Source: Candidatus Baltobacteraceae bacterium
GTDB lineage: Bacteria; Vulcanimicrobiota; Vulcanimicrobiia; Vulcanimicrobiales; Vulcanimicrobiaceae
Direction: 5' to 3'
NCBI GenBank assembly: GCA_036488875.1
Contig: DASXGW010000011.1
Location: 1 to 64,000, forward strand
DNA: 64,000 bases
A program made the translations under genes and the position numbers. The notes under the pieces are model-generated. The model was not told the DNA's origin. It searched no databases and worked only from the letters and a program-made list of their open reading frames with translations. Positions 42,654 to 50,460 of the stretch are shown here, in pieces (position 1 is the first letter of the stretch; every line of letters starts with the position of its first letter).

Positions 42654-43865
42654 ATGCTGCAGAACGTTACCCTTACGCCCTCGCGCCGCACGCTGGAGTT
42701 CGGCATCTATCGCGACGGCGACAATAACCTGGACAGAATTCAAGAAAACGTCGTATCGCAGGCAATCGAAACCAGTGCGACCGATCGGAACGTGCAGTTC
42801 ACCGTGGAGGACACGACCGCGTCCGACGGCCGCCGCATGCACACCGACGACTTCACGGTGGCCGACGGTCGCGTTGGGCACGTCGCCGCGGGCAAAGCGG
42901 ACGATATGAGCGACGAACGGAATCTCGCGCAGTTCGTTGCGCGCACGCTCGACAACGCCGAGGCATCGGGAGCCAACCAAACGTGGATCGAGCTGGTCGA
43001 TCACGGCGGCGGCGACGGCGGCGGCCTGCAGACGCGCGACGGCTCGTGCATGTCGATGCCGGACATTGCCAAAGCGATCGGCGACGGCATCGCATTGCAC
43101 GTTCAAGAGCACCCCGAAGATGCCGGACGCCGCGTTGACGGCGTCGTCGCAAATCAGTGCTTGATGAATACCATGGGATTCGCCGACGCACTCTCGCACG
43201 CCGGCGTTGCGTTTTTGGCGGCAAGCCCGGAGACGATGGTCGCCCCAGGCACGCCTACGGCGGTCGCTCACGATATCGCGCAGCACGAAGACGATCCGTC
43301 GGCGATGGCGCACGCGGTCGTCGACGACGTCATGCAGAGCAAGTACGACTCGGTCTTCGGATCGCTGCGCCCCGCCGCCGCGTTCGACGTGCTGGATCTG
43401 AGCGCGGCGAAGATCGCCCGCGCCGATTCGGCCATCAAGCGGTTCAACGACGACGCCGCGAGCGCCGCGCGCGATCCCGGCGTCCGCGCCGCACTTCGCG
43501 ATGACGTCAAGTCCGTCGACGGAATGGTGCGCTTCCCGGAAGGCAGAACGCTTCCGTGGCGCGCCGATCGGCCGGCCATGGCAACGTACGATGCGATCGC
43601 AAACGACGACCGCCTGGCAAGCGAAGTGCGCGGCGCCGCCCGAGCCGCAAGCGCTGCGGTCGGCGATTTGGTGCTCGCGCATCGGGAGAGCGCGAGCTTC
43701 GATGCGTTCGGCGGCAGCGACTATCGCGACGCGGCCGGTCCGACCGTCCATCTTCCGACGTCGCATCGTCAAATCGATCCCTGGGCCGCCAACGGCATCA
43801 CGGAAACGCACAACGCATTCTACGATGCCGTCGATCAGGGCAAGCTCGTCCGCGCCATCGCCTAA
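42654..43865 (+). CDS. Clostripain-like (C11 family) cysteine peptidase
   Basis: A 403-residue protein. Catalytic His in IELVDHGGGDGGG (H117) and catalytic Cys in GVVANQCLMNTMGFADAL (C169) match the His-Gly and D/N-x-C-L-M patterns of the C11 family, which cleave after Arg or Lys. The N-terminus (RTLEFGIYRDGDNNLDRIQ) is the typical C11 start. No signal peptide or membrane helix is visible, so it is either cytoplasmic or exported another way. AGGAGG lies five bases before the ATG. It is flanked by the sensor operon and the second EXORDIUM-like gene, and ends at a bidirectional terminator. Confidence 0.85.
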   Translation: MLQNVTLTPSRRTLEFGIYRDGDNNLDRIQENVVSQAIETSATDRNVQFTVEDTTASDGRRMHTDDFTVADGRVGHVAAGKADDMSDERNLAQFVARTLDNAEASGANQTWIELVDHGGGDGGGLQTRDGSCMSMPDIAKAIGDGIALHVQEHPEDAGRRVDGVVANQCLMNTMGFADALSHAGVAFLAASPETMVAPGTPTAVAHDIAQHEDDPSAMAHAVVDDVMQSKYDSVFGSLRPAAAFDVLDLSAAKIARADSAIKRFNDDAASAARDPGVRAALRDDVKSVDGMVRFPEGRTLPWRADRPAMATYDAIANDDRLASEVRGAARAASAAVGDLVLAHRESASFDAFGGSDYRDAAGPTVHLPTSHRQIDPWAANGITETHNAFYDAVDQGKLVRAIA

Positions 43866-43875
43866 GCCACCTATA

Positions 43876-43910
43876 AAAAGAAGCCGGAGATCGTCTTTCC
43901 GGCTTCTTTT
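43876..43910. terminator. Bidirectional intrinsic terminator
   Basis: AAAAGAAGCCGGA (43876-43888) pairs perfectly with TCCGGCTTCTTTT (43898-43910) over a nine-base loop, with T- and A-runs on both sides. It separates the convergent peptidase (ends 43865) and EXORDIUM-like gene (ends 43929) and can terminate both. Confidence 0.85.
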
Positions 43911-43928
43911 GTTGTCCCAGCTTAGGGG

Positions 43929-44933
43929 TTAAGGCCCGTTGGCGCAACCATGATACTTATTTGAGTACATCGTCTGGACGAAGACTTTCAGCGTTCCAAC
44001 CGTTTGCTTCGCCGGGAAGGAATCGCAAAGATCCGCGATTTCCTGATTGTACGGAATGTTGTACCAGCCCAGGGTGCCAAACGAGTTCGGGTCCGGATCG
44101 GTAATCGACTCGAACGTCTCGTGCAGAAGAGTGGAATCGGTCGAGTTGATCAGCGAGTTGTACCCTTTGGGCAGCTTGTACGTGCAGCCGCGAACGTTCT
44201 GGTAGGGCTCGACCGAGAACACGACGGGACCCAGGTCGGAGAACGTCACTTCACCGTGATACGCGCAGAAGTACCAGTTGGCCGGATTGTCCGGCGAATA
44301 GCACGTTGTCGTTCCGTCGAAACAGTTGTCCACGCCCTTGGGCAAAAAGATGTGGTACTCGTCGGTGTAACCGGTGCCGCCGACCGACTTGGCAACCGCA
44401 TGCAGAATCGAGAATAGATCGTTGTCGTAGTAAATGTTGCTGAAGGCCTGGTACGTAAACGGCGTACCCTCGCCGAACGTATAGTTGTTCGTTGACGCCT
44501 TCGTGTACTGGCCGAGCAGTTTTGCGATCTTACTCGCGGCAATGTTTTGCAAAAACTCTTCGGGCTTGCCCCAGCACGCCTCGTCGCCGCTCTTGCAGTT
44601 GACGTAGATATTGTGTTCGACCGCCGTTTTCATGATCGGACCGCCGTAATAGGCGAGATCGGCGGGATACGCCACCTTCGTCGCGGCGTTCTTGACCGGC
44701 TTGCCCCACTGGCTGGAGACCGGGAAGATGTGGTAGTGAAAACTACGAACGTTTCGCGCCGCCGCGGCGTCGCTCGCGCTCACGTGCAGCACGTGGCTCG
44801 TTGCCGTTGAGTGCAACGGCGCGTTGGGCGCCGGAACCGCCGGCGGTACGGTTATTTGCGACCCGGGGCTCGAGCAAGCCGCCAACGCCGCGAGGGCAAC
44901 GAGTACGACACCCCGTCGCGCAAAGGGATTCAT
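43929..44933 (-). CDS. EXORDIUM-like secreted lipoprotein (copy 2)
   Basis: A 334-residue paralog of the 38694 protein. The lipobox is ALAAC (Cys20). Shared blocks: YGGPIMKTAVEHNIYVNC, YHIFLPKGVDNCFDGTTTCY, FCAYHGEVTFSDLGPVVFSV, and HETFESITDPDPNS then GWYNIPYNQEIADLCDSF. The metal-binding HExxE is kept. GGAGG with seven bases to the ATG is its ribosome binding site. The two copies are about 5 kb apart, with the peptidase and sensor operon between; they probably arose by local duplication. Confidence 0.78.
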   Translation of the reverse strand: MNPFARRGVVLVALAALAACSSPGSQITVPPAVPAPNAPLHSTATSHVLHVSASDAAAARNVRSFHYHIFPVSSQWGKPVKNAATKVAYPADLAYYGGPIMKTAVEHNIYVNCKSGDEACWGKPEEFLQNIAASKIAKLLGQYTKASTNNYTFGEGTPFTYQAFSNIYYDNDLFSILHAVAKSVGGTGYTDEYHIFLPKGVDNCFDGTTTCYSPDNPANWYFCAYHGEVTFSDLGPVVFSVEPYQNVRGCTYKLPKGYNSLINSTDSTLLHETFESITDPDPNSFGTLGWYNIPYNQEIADLCDSFPAKQTVGTLKVFVQTMYSNKYHGCANGP

Positions 44934-45028
44934 GAATTACCTCCAGATTTTATGGCGCAGGCTGGTTTACGAGCCGCCGAAAGAATCCCTGCCAAACAAT
45001 CGGCGAGCGCCGTCGAATTCATCCGGCA

Positions 45029-47035
45029 CTAACGAAGCAGCTCGATGCGGCCGGGATAGATCGGGCGATTGATAATCCGCTCCAACGTCTCGGCCGGGTG
45101 GCCGAGCGCGACTTTGGCAAACTCCGCGAAGCTCTCGCGCGTGGCTTCTCCCTCGGCGAATCGCTCGTTTTGCTCCATGTCGACGCGCCCGTCAACGGGC
45201 AGCAGCGCAACATATCGACCGTCGTCATCCTCACCGATTTCGGCCAATCCCGAGTCTTGGAAAATCCGAACCGCGGCGCCGATGGTCTTGTCGCGCACTT
45301 TATCGATATCCAGCGTAGCCGCGATATCGGCGTAGCTCAAACGAATCGCTCCGCGCGAGAGGCCCTTGAGGCCGCGATAGATCTCGCGCAGCTTCGGCAG
45401 CGACGGCGCGTCGAGGTCGATCAAGAACTCGTTGAGACGGCGATCGCCCTCGCCGTAGAGCAGATGTATCTCAGCGTACTCGCCGTCGCGCCCGGCACGT
45501 CCGGCCTGCTGGTTGAACTCGGCAAAGTCGAAGTTGAGATGAAACAGCACGACGTGGCGCACGTCCGGCAAATCGATGCCTTCACCGAAAGCCGACGTCG
45601 CAACGACCACGCGCAGCCCACCTTCGCGGAAAAAGCGCTCGACGTCGTGACGATCGGGCGTTGGCATCCCGCCGTGATAGAACATCACTTCGTCGCCGAT
45701 CTTCTTGCGCAGCGTTTCGGCGACGCTCTGCGCTTCAGACCGCGAGTTCGTATACACTATTCCCTTATCATCACGCGCGAAAAGGTCGACGAGGTAATCG
45801 GTCTTGTCCTTACGGCCGCGTGCGTCGACCACGTGCAGGTTTTCGCGCACGGTCGGATCGATGACCCACGCGGAAATCTCGAGGTCGTCGACGATCTTGC
45901 GAAACGGTTCGTCGTCGGCGGTAGCCGTCAACGCCAATACTTGCGGCCGCCCTAAGCTCGCGATCGTCGCGCGCAGCTGCGCGTAGGCCGGTCGATGACG
46001 CGATTCGAACAGGTGGTGCGCCTCGTCGACGACCACCAGACCCGGCGTGCTGCGCCCGGTAAACGCCTCGCGATGGAACTCGAGAAACTCCGGCGTGGCG
46101 AGTACGAGATCCCACGCGCCTTCACGCAACGCCTCGAAGAGCTCGTCCCGCTCGTCGTTACCGATCGATCCGTTGGCCTTATACACGCGTAAGCCGAGCG
46201 GATCGAGCTTTCGGATCAAGCCTTCGTACTGGTCGTTCGCCAGCGCGCGAAGGGGATAGATGACGAGCGTTTTCGCGCCCTCCGCCAGCGCGCGGCGTGC
46301 GGCGACGTATTGAAAGCAGAACGATTTTCCGCGACCGGTGCCAAGCACGGCCAGCGTATTCTTGCCGGCTTCGACGCGATCGAGCACGGCGCGCTGGGCG
46401 TCGTGCGGCCGCGCGTTGCCGATGAGCGCGGCAACGATGCGCTCCTCATCGCCCTGCAATCGCTCGCGCACCGGTGACGAACTGCGATCGCGTGCGGCGA
46501 TCGTCGCGCGCACGTCGCGCTCGACGTAGATGTTGACGCCGCGGTTTTTTTCGGCACCGCCCCCGGTGAGCGAAGCGATCCGCGCGCGATACGGTTCGCC
46601 GCCGTCGATGACCGGCGCGATGTGCTTGGCAATCGCGCGCTTGATGAAGCCGAGCTGAAGGTTGCCGTAAAAGACGGCAATGGCATTGGGATCGTGCGCG
46701 TTTTCCGGCTCGCGCCGCAGCTCCAGCTCGACGCCTTCGCGCAACCCTGCCAGCACGTCTTGCCGGCCCTCGAACGACACGCCCGCGATCTTGGTATGAA
46801 ACGCCGTCGCATCGCCGATGGTGGCGTACCGGTCGCGCAGATATTCGGAGCTCTTTGCAAACGCCCGATCTAAAAACTGCGCGAGCTCGCCGGTCTTTGC
46901 AGGCGCCGCTTCCCCCCGCAATGCAGCAAAGGCGGCCTCAAAAGCCGCCTCTGACGCAGTCGGTGGCGGAAGCTTAGTGCTTCTCTTCCTCTCCTGCGGC
47001 GCTTTCGCCGGGCTCTTGCGCGTGTTCGAACTCAT
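45029..47035 (-). CDS. HIRAN-domain RecQ-like DEAH helicase
   Basis: A 668-residue helicase. A HIRAN domain (about 80-172; FHTKIAGVSFEGRQDVL, ENAHDPNAIAVFYGNLQLGF) precedes the superfamily-2 motor: Walker A GTGRGKS (232-238), DEAH (337-340), TATADDEP, then SAFGEGIDLPDVRHVV and QQAGRAGRDGE. This resembles RecQ but lacks the RQC/HRDC order. HIRAN domains bind 3' ends of ssDNA, as in HLTF, so a role in fork or gap repair is likely. The start is uncertain: ATG 47035 overlaps the secF tail by 62 bases; a codon nearer 46974 is not available. Weakly conserved first 40 residues. Confidence 0.82.
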   Translation of the reverse strand: MSSNTRKSPAKAPQERKRSTKLPPPTASEAAFEAAFAALRGEAAPAKTGELAQFLDRAFAKSSEYLRDRYATIGDATAFHTKIAGVSFEGRQDVLAGLREGVELELRREPENAHDPNAIAVFYGNLQLGFIKRAIAKHIAPVIDGGEPYRARIASLTGGGAEKNRGVNIYVERDVRATIAARDRSSSPVRERLQGDEERIVAALIGNARPHDAQRAVLDRVEAGKNTLAVLGTGRGKSFCFQYVAARRALAEGAKTLVIYPLRALANDQYEGLIRKLDPLGLRVYKANGSIGNDERDELFEALREGAWDLVLATPEFLEFHREAFTGRSTPGLVVVDEAHHLFESRHRPAYAQLRATIASLGRPQVLALTATADDEPFRKIVDDLEISAWVIDPTVRENLHVVDARGRKDKTDYLVDLFARDDKGIVYTNSRSEAQSVAETLRKKIGDEVMFYHGGMPTPDRHDVERFFREGGLRVVVATSAFGEGIDLPDVRHVVLFHLNFDFAEFNQQAGRAGRDGEYAEIHLLYGEGDRRLNEFLIDLDAPSLPKLREIYRGLKGLSRGAIRLSYADIAATLDIDKVRDKTIGAAVRIFQDSGLAEIGEDDDGRYVALLPVDGRVDMEQNERFAEGEATRESFAEFAKVALGHPAETLERIINRPIYPGRIELLR

Positions 47036-48296
47036 CGAGGTTGAGCGATATCTCCTCGTGACCTTGTTCGAGTGCTTGGTCGTGCAGCCCCGCGTTCTGT
47101 GCGTCGAGCGGATCGATCTCCGATTCCGGTGCGTACGACTCTTCGACGGCGACCGCGCCCGGCGCGGCATCGTCGCGCTTGCGGCGATAACGCGACGGCG
47201 TCGGTGACGGCGTCGTGCGCGCGGCGGCCTTGGCCTTCTGCCGGCGCTCGCGGCGTGCCGCGACGATGTCCTCGCGCGCCATGCCGCCGCGGCTTTGCAG
47301 CGCCGAGGACTCCGCACGCGACCGCGACGTCGACGTGCGATCGGAGGTCAAGCCGGCGCGACGCTGTTTGACGGCGGCTTCCATTTGACGCTTGCGGAAC
47401 ACCAGCACCAGCGGGGCCGAAAAGAAGATTGAGTGGTAACCGCCCGAGCAGATGCCGACGAGCAGGGCGAACGCGAAGTTCTTCAGGCTCGCGCCGCCGA
47501 GCGCGAGCAGCGCGACCAGTGTGATGACGACGGTTGCCAGCGTATTGAACGAGCGCGTCATCGTCTGCTTGATCGACTCGTTGACGATCACGTCGTACGG
47601 CTGACCCGCCATCAGCTTGGTGTTTTCACGTATTCGGTCGAGAATGACGATCGTGTCCATGACCGAGTAGCCAATGACCGTCAGCACTGCCGCTAAGAAG
47701 GCGTCGTCGGCGCGCCGGTCGGCCAACGCGTAGATGCCGATCATCATCAAGGCGTCGCGCACCAGCGCGATGACCGTCACGAGACCGAAGATGTAGTTCC
47801 AGCCGAAGCGGAACGCGATGTAGATAAACTGGATACTGAGCGCGATGATCAGCGCCCAGAGCGCTTTGATCAGGTACTCGCGACCCAGCGACGGCCCGAC
47901 GGAGATGATCTGCGAAGCGGATCGGTCCACCGGTGCAACCGCGCCGAGCGCGTTCCAGAGCGGCGCCGAATCGTTGGCATACGCCGACTGCGTTTCAATG
48001 ATGAAGTGCTGGCCGTCGGTCTTTGCGGTCGTGACCGACTCGTCGGTGAGTCCGAGACCCGCCAGACCGGCCTTGATTTTGTCGGTCGTGGTCGGCTGCG
48101 TGAACGCCACGTCGATTTCGGTACCGCCGGTGAACGAGAGGCCCAGGCGTAGCATGTGCGACGGATTGAACCCCTGACCGCCTTGGAAGCCATGATAGAC
48201 CATGGCGCCGACGCCCAGCGCGATGATGAGGTACGAGATCGTCGAGACGGTCCGGTACCAGCCGACGATATTCCAATTGAGTTTGCGGAAGAACAT
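46974..48296 (-). CDS. secF: Protein translocase subunit SecF with long C-terminal tail
   Basis: A 440-residue SecF. The usual part ends near residue 300: FTGGTEIDVAF in the periplasmic domain, then DALMMIGIYALADRR, LTVIGYSVMDTIVILDRIRE and FAFALLVGICSGGYHSIFFS, the conserved helices that use the proton gradient to finish protein export. The last 140 residues (301-440) are a charged tail (QRRAGLTSDRTSTSRSR, RRERRQKAKAAARTTPS, then an acidic stretch ending AAGEEEKH). Such a tail is not part of typical SecF and may bind ribosomes or membranes. It starts three bases after secD. Confidence 0.94.
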   Translation of the reverse strand: MFFRKLNWNIVGWYRTVSTISYLIIALGVGAMVYHGFQGGQGFNPSHMLRLGLSFTGGTEIDVAFTQPTTTDKIKAGLAGLGLTDESVTTAKTDGQHFIIETQSAYANDSAPLWNALGAVAPVDRSASQIISVGPSLGREYLIKALWALIIALSIQFIYIAFRFGWNYIFGLVTVIALVRDALMMIGIYALADRRADDAFLAAVLTVIGYSVMDTIVILDRIRENTKLMAGQPYDVIVNESIKQTMTRSFNTLATVVITLVALLALGGASLKNFAFALLVGICSGGYHSIFFSAPLVLVFRKRQMEAAVKQRRAGLTSDRTSTSRSRAESSALQSRGGMAREDIVAARRERRQKAKAAARTTPSPTPSRYRRKRDDAAPGAVAVEESYAPESEIDPLDAQNAGLHDQALEQGHEEISLNLDEFEHAQEPGESAAGEEEKH

Positions 48297-48299
48297 GGT

Positions 48300-49670
48300 T
48301 TACGCCTCCGCCCCCGATTGACGAGCGAAGATGCCGATCTCGCTGCGTTTGATACCGTAGAGTTCCGGTGAGGTCAGGATCTCGTTGTCCACGAGCACGT
48401 CGACGAAGAAGCGCGTGATGAAGACGGCGGTAAAGAGCGAGACGATCGTTCCCCACAGCAGCGTAAACGCGAAACCTTTGACCGTTCCGGTGCCGAACGA
48501 GAACAGCACGAAGGCACCGACGATCGTCGTGAAGTGGCTGTCGAAGACCGCCGAGAACGCCCGTTTGAAACCGACGCGCACGGCCGCGCGCATCGACTTG
48601 CCGTTCCAGAGTTCTTCCTTGATGCGCTCGAAGATCAGCACATTGGCGTCGACCGCCATACCGATCGAGAGCACGAAGCCGGCGATGCCGGGCAGGGTGA
48701 GCGTCGCGTTCGACGCCGCCAAAATTGCGAGCATGATGACGACGTAGATCGCCAGCGCGACGTCGGCCAGGAAGCCCGGCAGGCGGTAGACGACGATCAT
48801 GAAGACCAGCACGAGGGCGAGGCCCAGCATCGACGCCTTGAGCGACTGCTCTAAATCGATCTTACCGAGCGTCGGTCCGATCGATTCTTTTTCGACGATC
48901 TTGATCGTGGCGGGTAACGCGCCGGCGTTGAGCTCGTTGGCCAGCGTAATCGTTTGATCTTGCGTAAACTCGCCCGTGATTTGACCGCTGTCGAAGATCG
49001 GGCTTTGAATCGTCGCCGCCGAAACGTAGTGATGATCGAGGAAGATCGCGAGCAGCTTGCCGACGTTGGCGGTCGTCATCTTACCGAACTTGGCGGCATC
49101 TTTGGTTTGGAACGTGATGTTCGGGCGGCCGGCTTGGTCGTAGCCGGCCTGCGCCGCTTTCAATTCTTTCCCGGTATAGACGACCGGGCCGCTGCTGTCG
49201 TACGCGGTCGTGTCGACGTACTTCTGCGCGTCGTCTTTAACTTTGCCCTTGATGCTGGGGTTCTGGGTGACCGCCAGCGCCGCTTCGGCTTTCTGGTAGA
49301 TCTCCGGCGGAATGATCTTGTAGTCGAGCACCGCGACCTGCTTGAGCACCGCTTCGGCTTGATCGGGATTCTTGACGTTGGGGAGCTCGACGAGAATGCG
49401 ATCGGTGCCGACGTTGCTGATCGACGGCTCGGCGACGCCGAGGCCGTTGATACGCCGGTCGATCACTTCACGGGTCTGCGCCTGCACTTGACTCGTGATT
49501 TGCGGCACGTCGGCGGTGGGGTAGAGCTGCAGCAAGAGCCGCGCTCCGCCTTGCAGATCCAAGCCGAGGTGAATCTTGGACTGGATCGGCGTAATCTGCC
49601 AGATCGATAGTCCCGTAAGAGCGAGAATGACAAGCGCCTTGATGGGCGTTTTGAGCTTATTCCAGGTCAT
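48300..49670 (-). CDS. secD: Protein translocase subunit SecD
   Basis: A 456-residue SecD. The first helix (IKALVILALTGLSIWQI) and LGLDLQGGARLLLQL begin it; the P1 domain (VIDRRINGLGVAEPSISNVG, ILVELPNVKNPDQAEAVLKQ) and P4 domain follow. The TM block includes PGIAGFVLSIGMAVDANVLIFERIKEEL, the SecD signature. The ATG at 49670 is preferred over 49694 because it starts directly with WNKLKTPIKAL. It runs under a strong promoter 78 bases upstream. With secF it helps late stages of Sec export. Confidence 0.95.
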   Translation of the reverse strand: MTWNKLKTPIKALVILALTGLSIWQITPIQSKIHLGLDLQGGARLLLQLYPTADVPQITSQVQAQTREVIDRRINGLGVAEPSISNVGTDRILVELPNVKNPDQAEAVLKQVAVLDYKIIPPEIYQKAEAALAVTQNPSIKGKVKDDAQKYVDTTAYDSSGPVVYTGKELKAAQAGYDQAGRPNITFQTKDAAKFGKMTTANVGKLLAIFLDHHYVSAATIQSPIFDSGQITGEFTQDQTITLANELNAGALPATIKIVEKESIGPTLGKIDLEQSLKASMLGLALVLVFMIVVYRLPGFLADVALAIYVVIMLAILAASNATLTLPGIAGFVLSIGMAVDANVLIFERIKEELWNGKSMRAAVRVGFKRAFSAVFDSHFTTIVGAFVLFSFGTGTVKGFAFTLLWGTIVSLFTAVFITRFFVDVLVDNEILTSPELYGIKRSEIGIFARQSGAEA

Positions 49671-49747
49671 GGCATCCGAACGGTAAGAGGGCAAGCAAAC
49701 GGCCCTGGGCGGTGAGGCCCGCCGGGCCGGTGGACTTTAACCGTACA

Positions 49748-49776
49748 AGTTTATCCGGCCTCCCCAAGGGTGTCAA
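49748..49776 (-). promoter_or_regulatory. Sigma-70-type promoter of secDF
   Basis: A perfect TTGACA -35 (49771-49776) and TAAACT -10 (49748-49753) with a 17-base spacer on the minus strand. The predicted leader is about 70 bases and includes a GC-rich inverted repeat around 49705-49720 (GGCCCGCCGGGCC). Confidence 0.75.
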
Positions 49777-49807
49777 ATGGCCGCCTAAAGGTCGGAAGGG
49801 GCACGAG

Positions 49808-49847
49808 TAGACACGTGCGACCGGCTCCGGATATACTTGGGATATCC
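49808..49847 (+). promoter_or_regulatory. mazEF promoter and inverted-repeat operator
   Basis: TAGACA (49808-49813) and TATACT (49832-49837), 18-base spacer, just before the ATG at 49848. The -10 box lies in the inverted repeat GGATAT-7-ATATCC (49829-49834 and 49842-49847). This is a suitable MazE autoregulation site. A CACGTG palindrome (49812-49817) overlaps the -35. Predicted leader about four bases. Confidence 0.6.
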
Positions 49848-50117
49848 ATGGCTCACAAACGCGCGAGCGGCGCAATCTCTACGATCCTCGACCGCTGGGG
49901 AAACAGCCTGGGGCTGCGGCTCCCGAAGGGCGTCGCAGAAGCAGTCGGCCTCGCTGAGGGCGACCGCGTCTATCTCGAGGTCGAAAACGGGGCCGTGGTC
50001 GTACGGCGTGCGAAGCCGACATATACGCTCGAAGAGCTGCTCGACGGTTTGACGCCGGACATGCTTCACGGTGAAGTCGACACCGGCGAACCGATCGGCA
50101 AAGAAGACGTCTGGTAG
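49848..50117 (+). CDS. mazE: MazE/AbrB-type antitoxin
   Basis: An 89-residue protein with the AbrB/MazE swapped-hairpin DNA-binding domain near its start (STILDRWGNSLGLRLPKGVAEA, then GLAEGDRVYLEVENGAVVVR). The C-terminal half (PTYTLEELLDGLTPDMLH) is the flexible part that wraps and inhibits MazF. The start at 49848 is chosen because it follows the promoter and operator directly; a longer frame to 49770 lies inside the promoter. It stops one base before the toxin gene. Confidence 0.92.
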   Translation: MAHKRASGAISTILDRWGNSLGLRLPKGVAEAVGLAEGDRVYLEVENGAVVVRRAKPTYTLEELLDGLTPDMLHGEVDTGEPIGKEDVW

Positions 50118-50118
50118 T

Positions 50119-50457
50119 TTGGGCTACATTCCCGATCGCGGCGACATCGTCCGCATGAGTTTTTCGCCGCAAGCCGGGCACGAACAGGCGAATCGCCGTC
50201 CTGCGCTGGTTCTCAGTCCGAAATCGTATAACGGCACCGTCGGGTTGGTTATCGTCGTCCCTATAACGTCAAAGATGAAAGGCTATCGGTTCGAGGTCGC
50301 CCTTCCAACATCGCTGGAAACACAAGGTGCCGTGCTGTCCGACCAGCTCGAGAATCTTGACTGGCGCGCGAGAGATGCCGTTTTTGAGGAAACTGCACCG
50401 GAGGCAGTTCTCGATGAGGTGACGGCGCGCGTCGCAGCACTCTTGGCAATACGCTAG
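50119..50457 (+). CDS. mazF: MazF-type mRNA interferase toxin
   Basis: A 112-residue MazF/PemK toxin: sequence-specific single-strand RNA endonuclease. YIPDRGDIVRMSFSPQAGHE and QANRRPALVLSPKSYNGTVG are the family's N-terminal signature; VVPITSKMKGYRFEVALP and VLSDQLENLDW follow. The start is TTG at 50119, one base after the mazE stop, giving the usual beginning; an ATG at 50071 inside mazE is possible. The pair lies between secD and flhA, two chromosomal core loci, and is probably a mobile accessory insertion. Confidence 0.92.
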   Translation: MGYIPDRGDIVRMSFSPQAGHEQANRRPALVLSPKSYNGTVGLVIVVPITSKMKGYRFEVALPTSLETQGAVLSDQLENLDWRARDAVFEETAPEAVLDEVTARVAALLAIR

Positions 50458-50460
50458 GCA

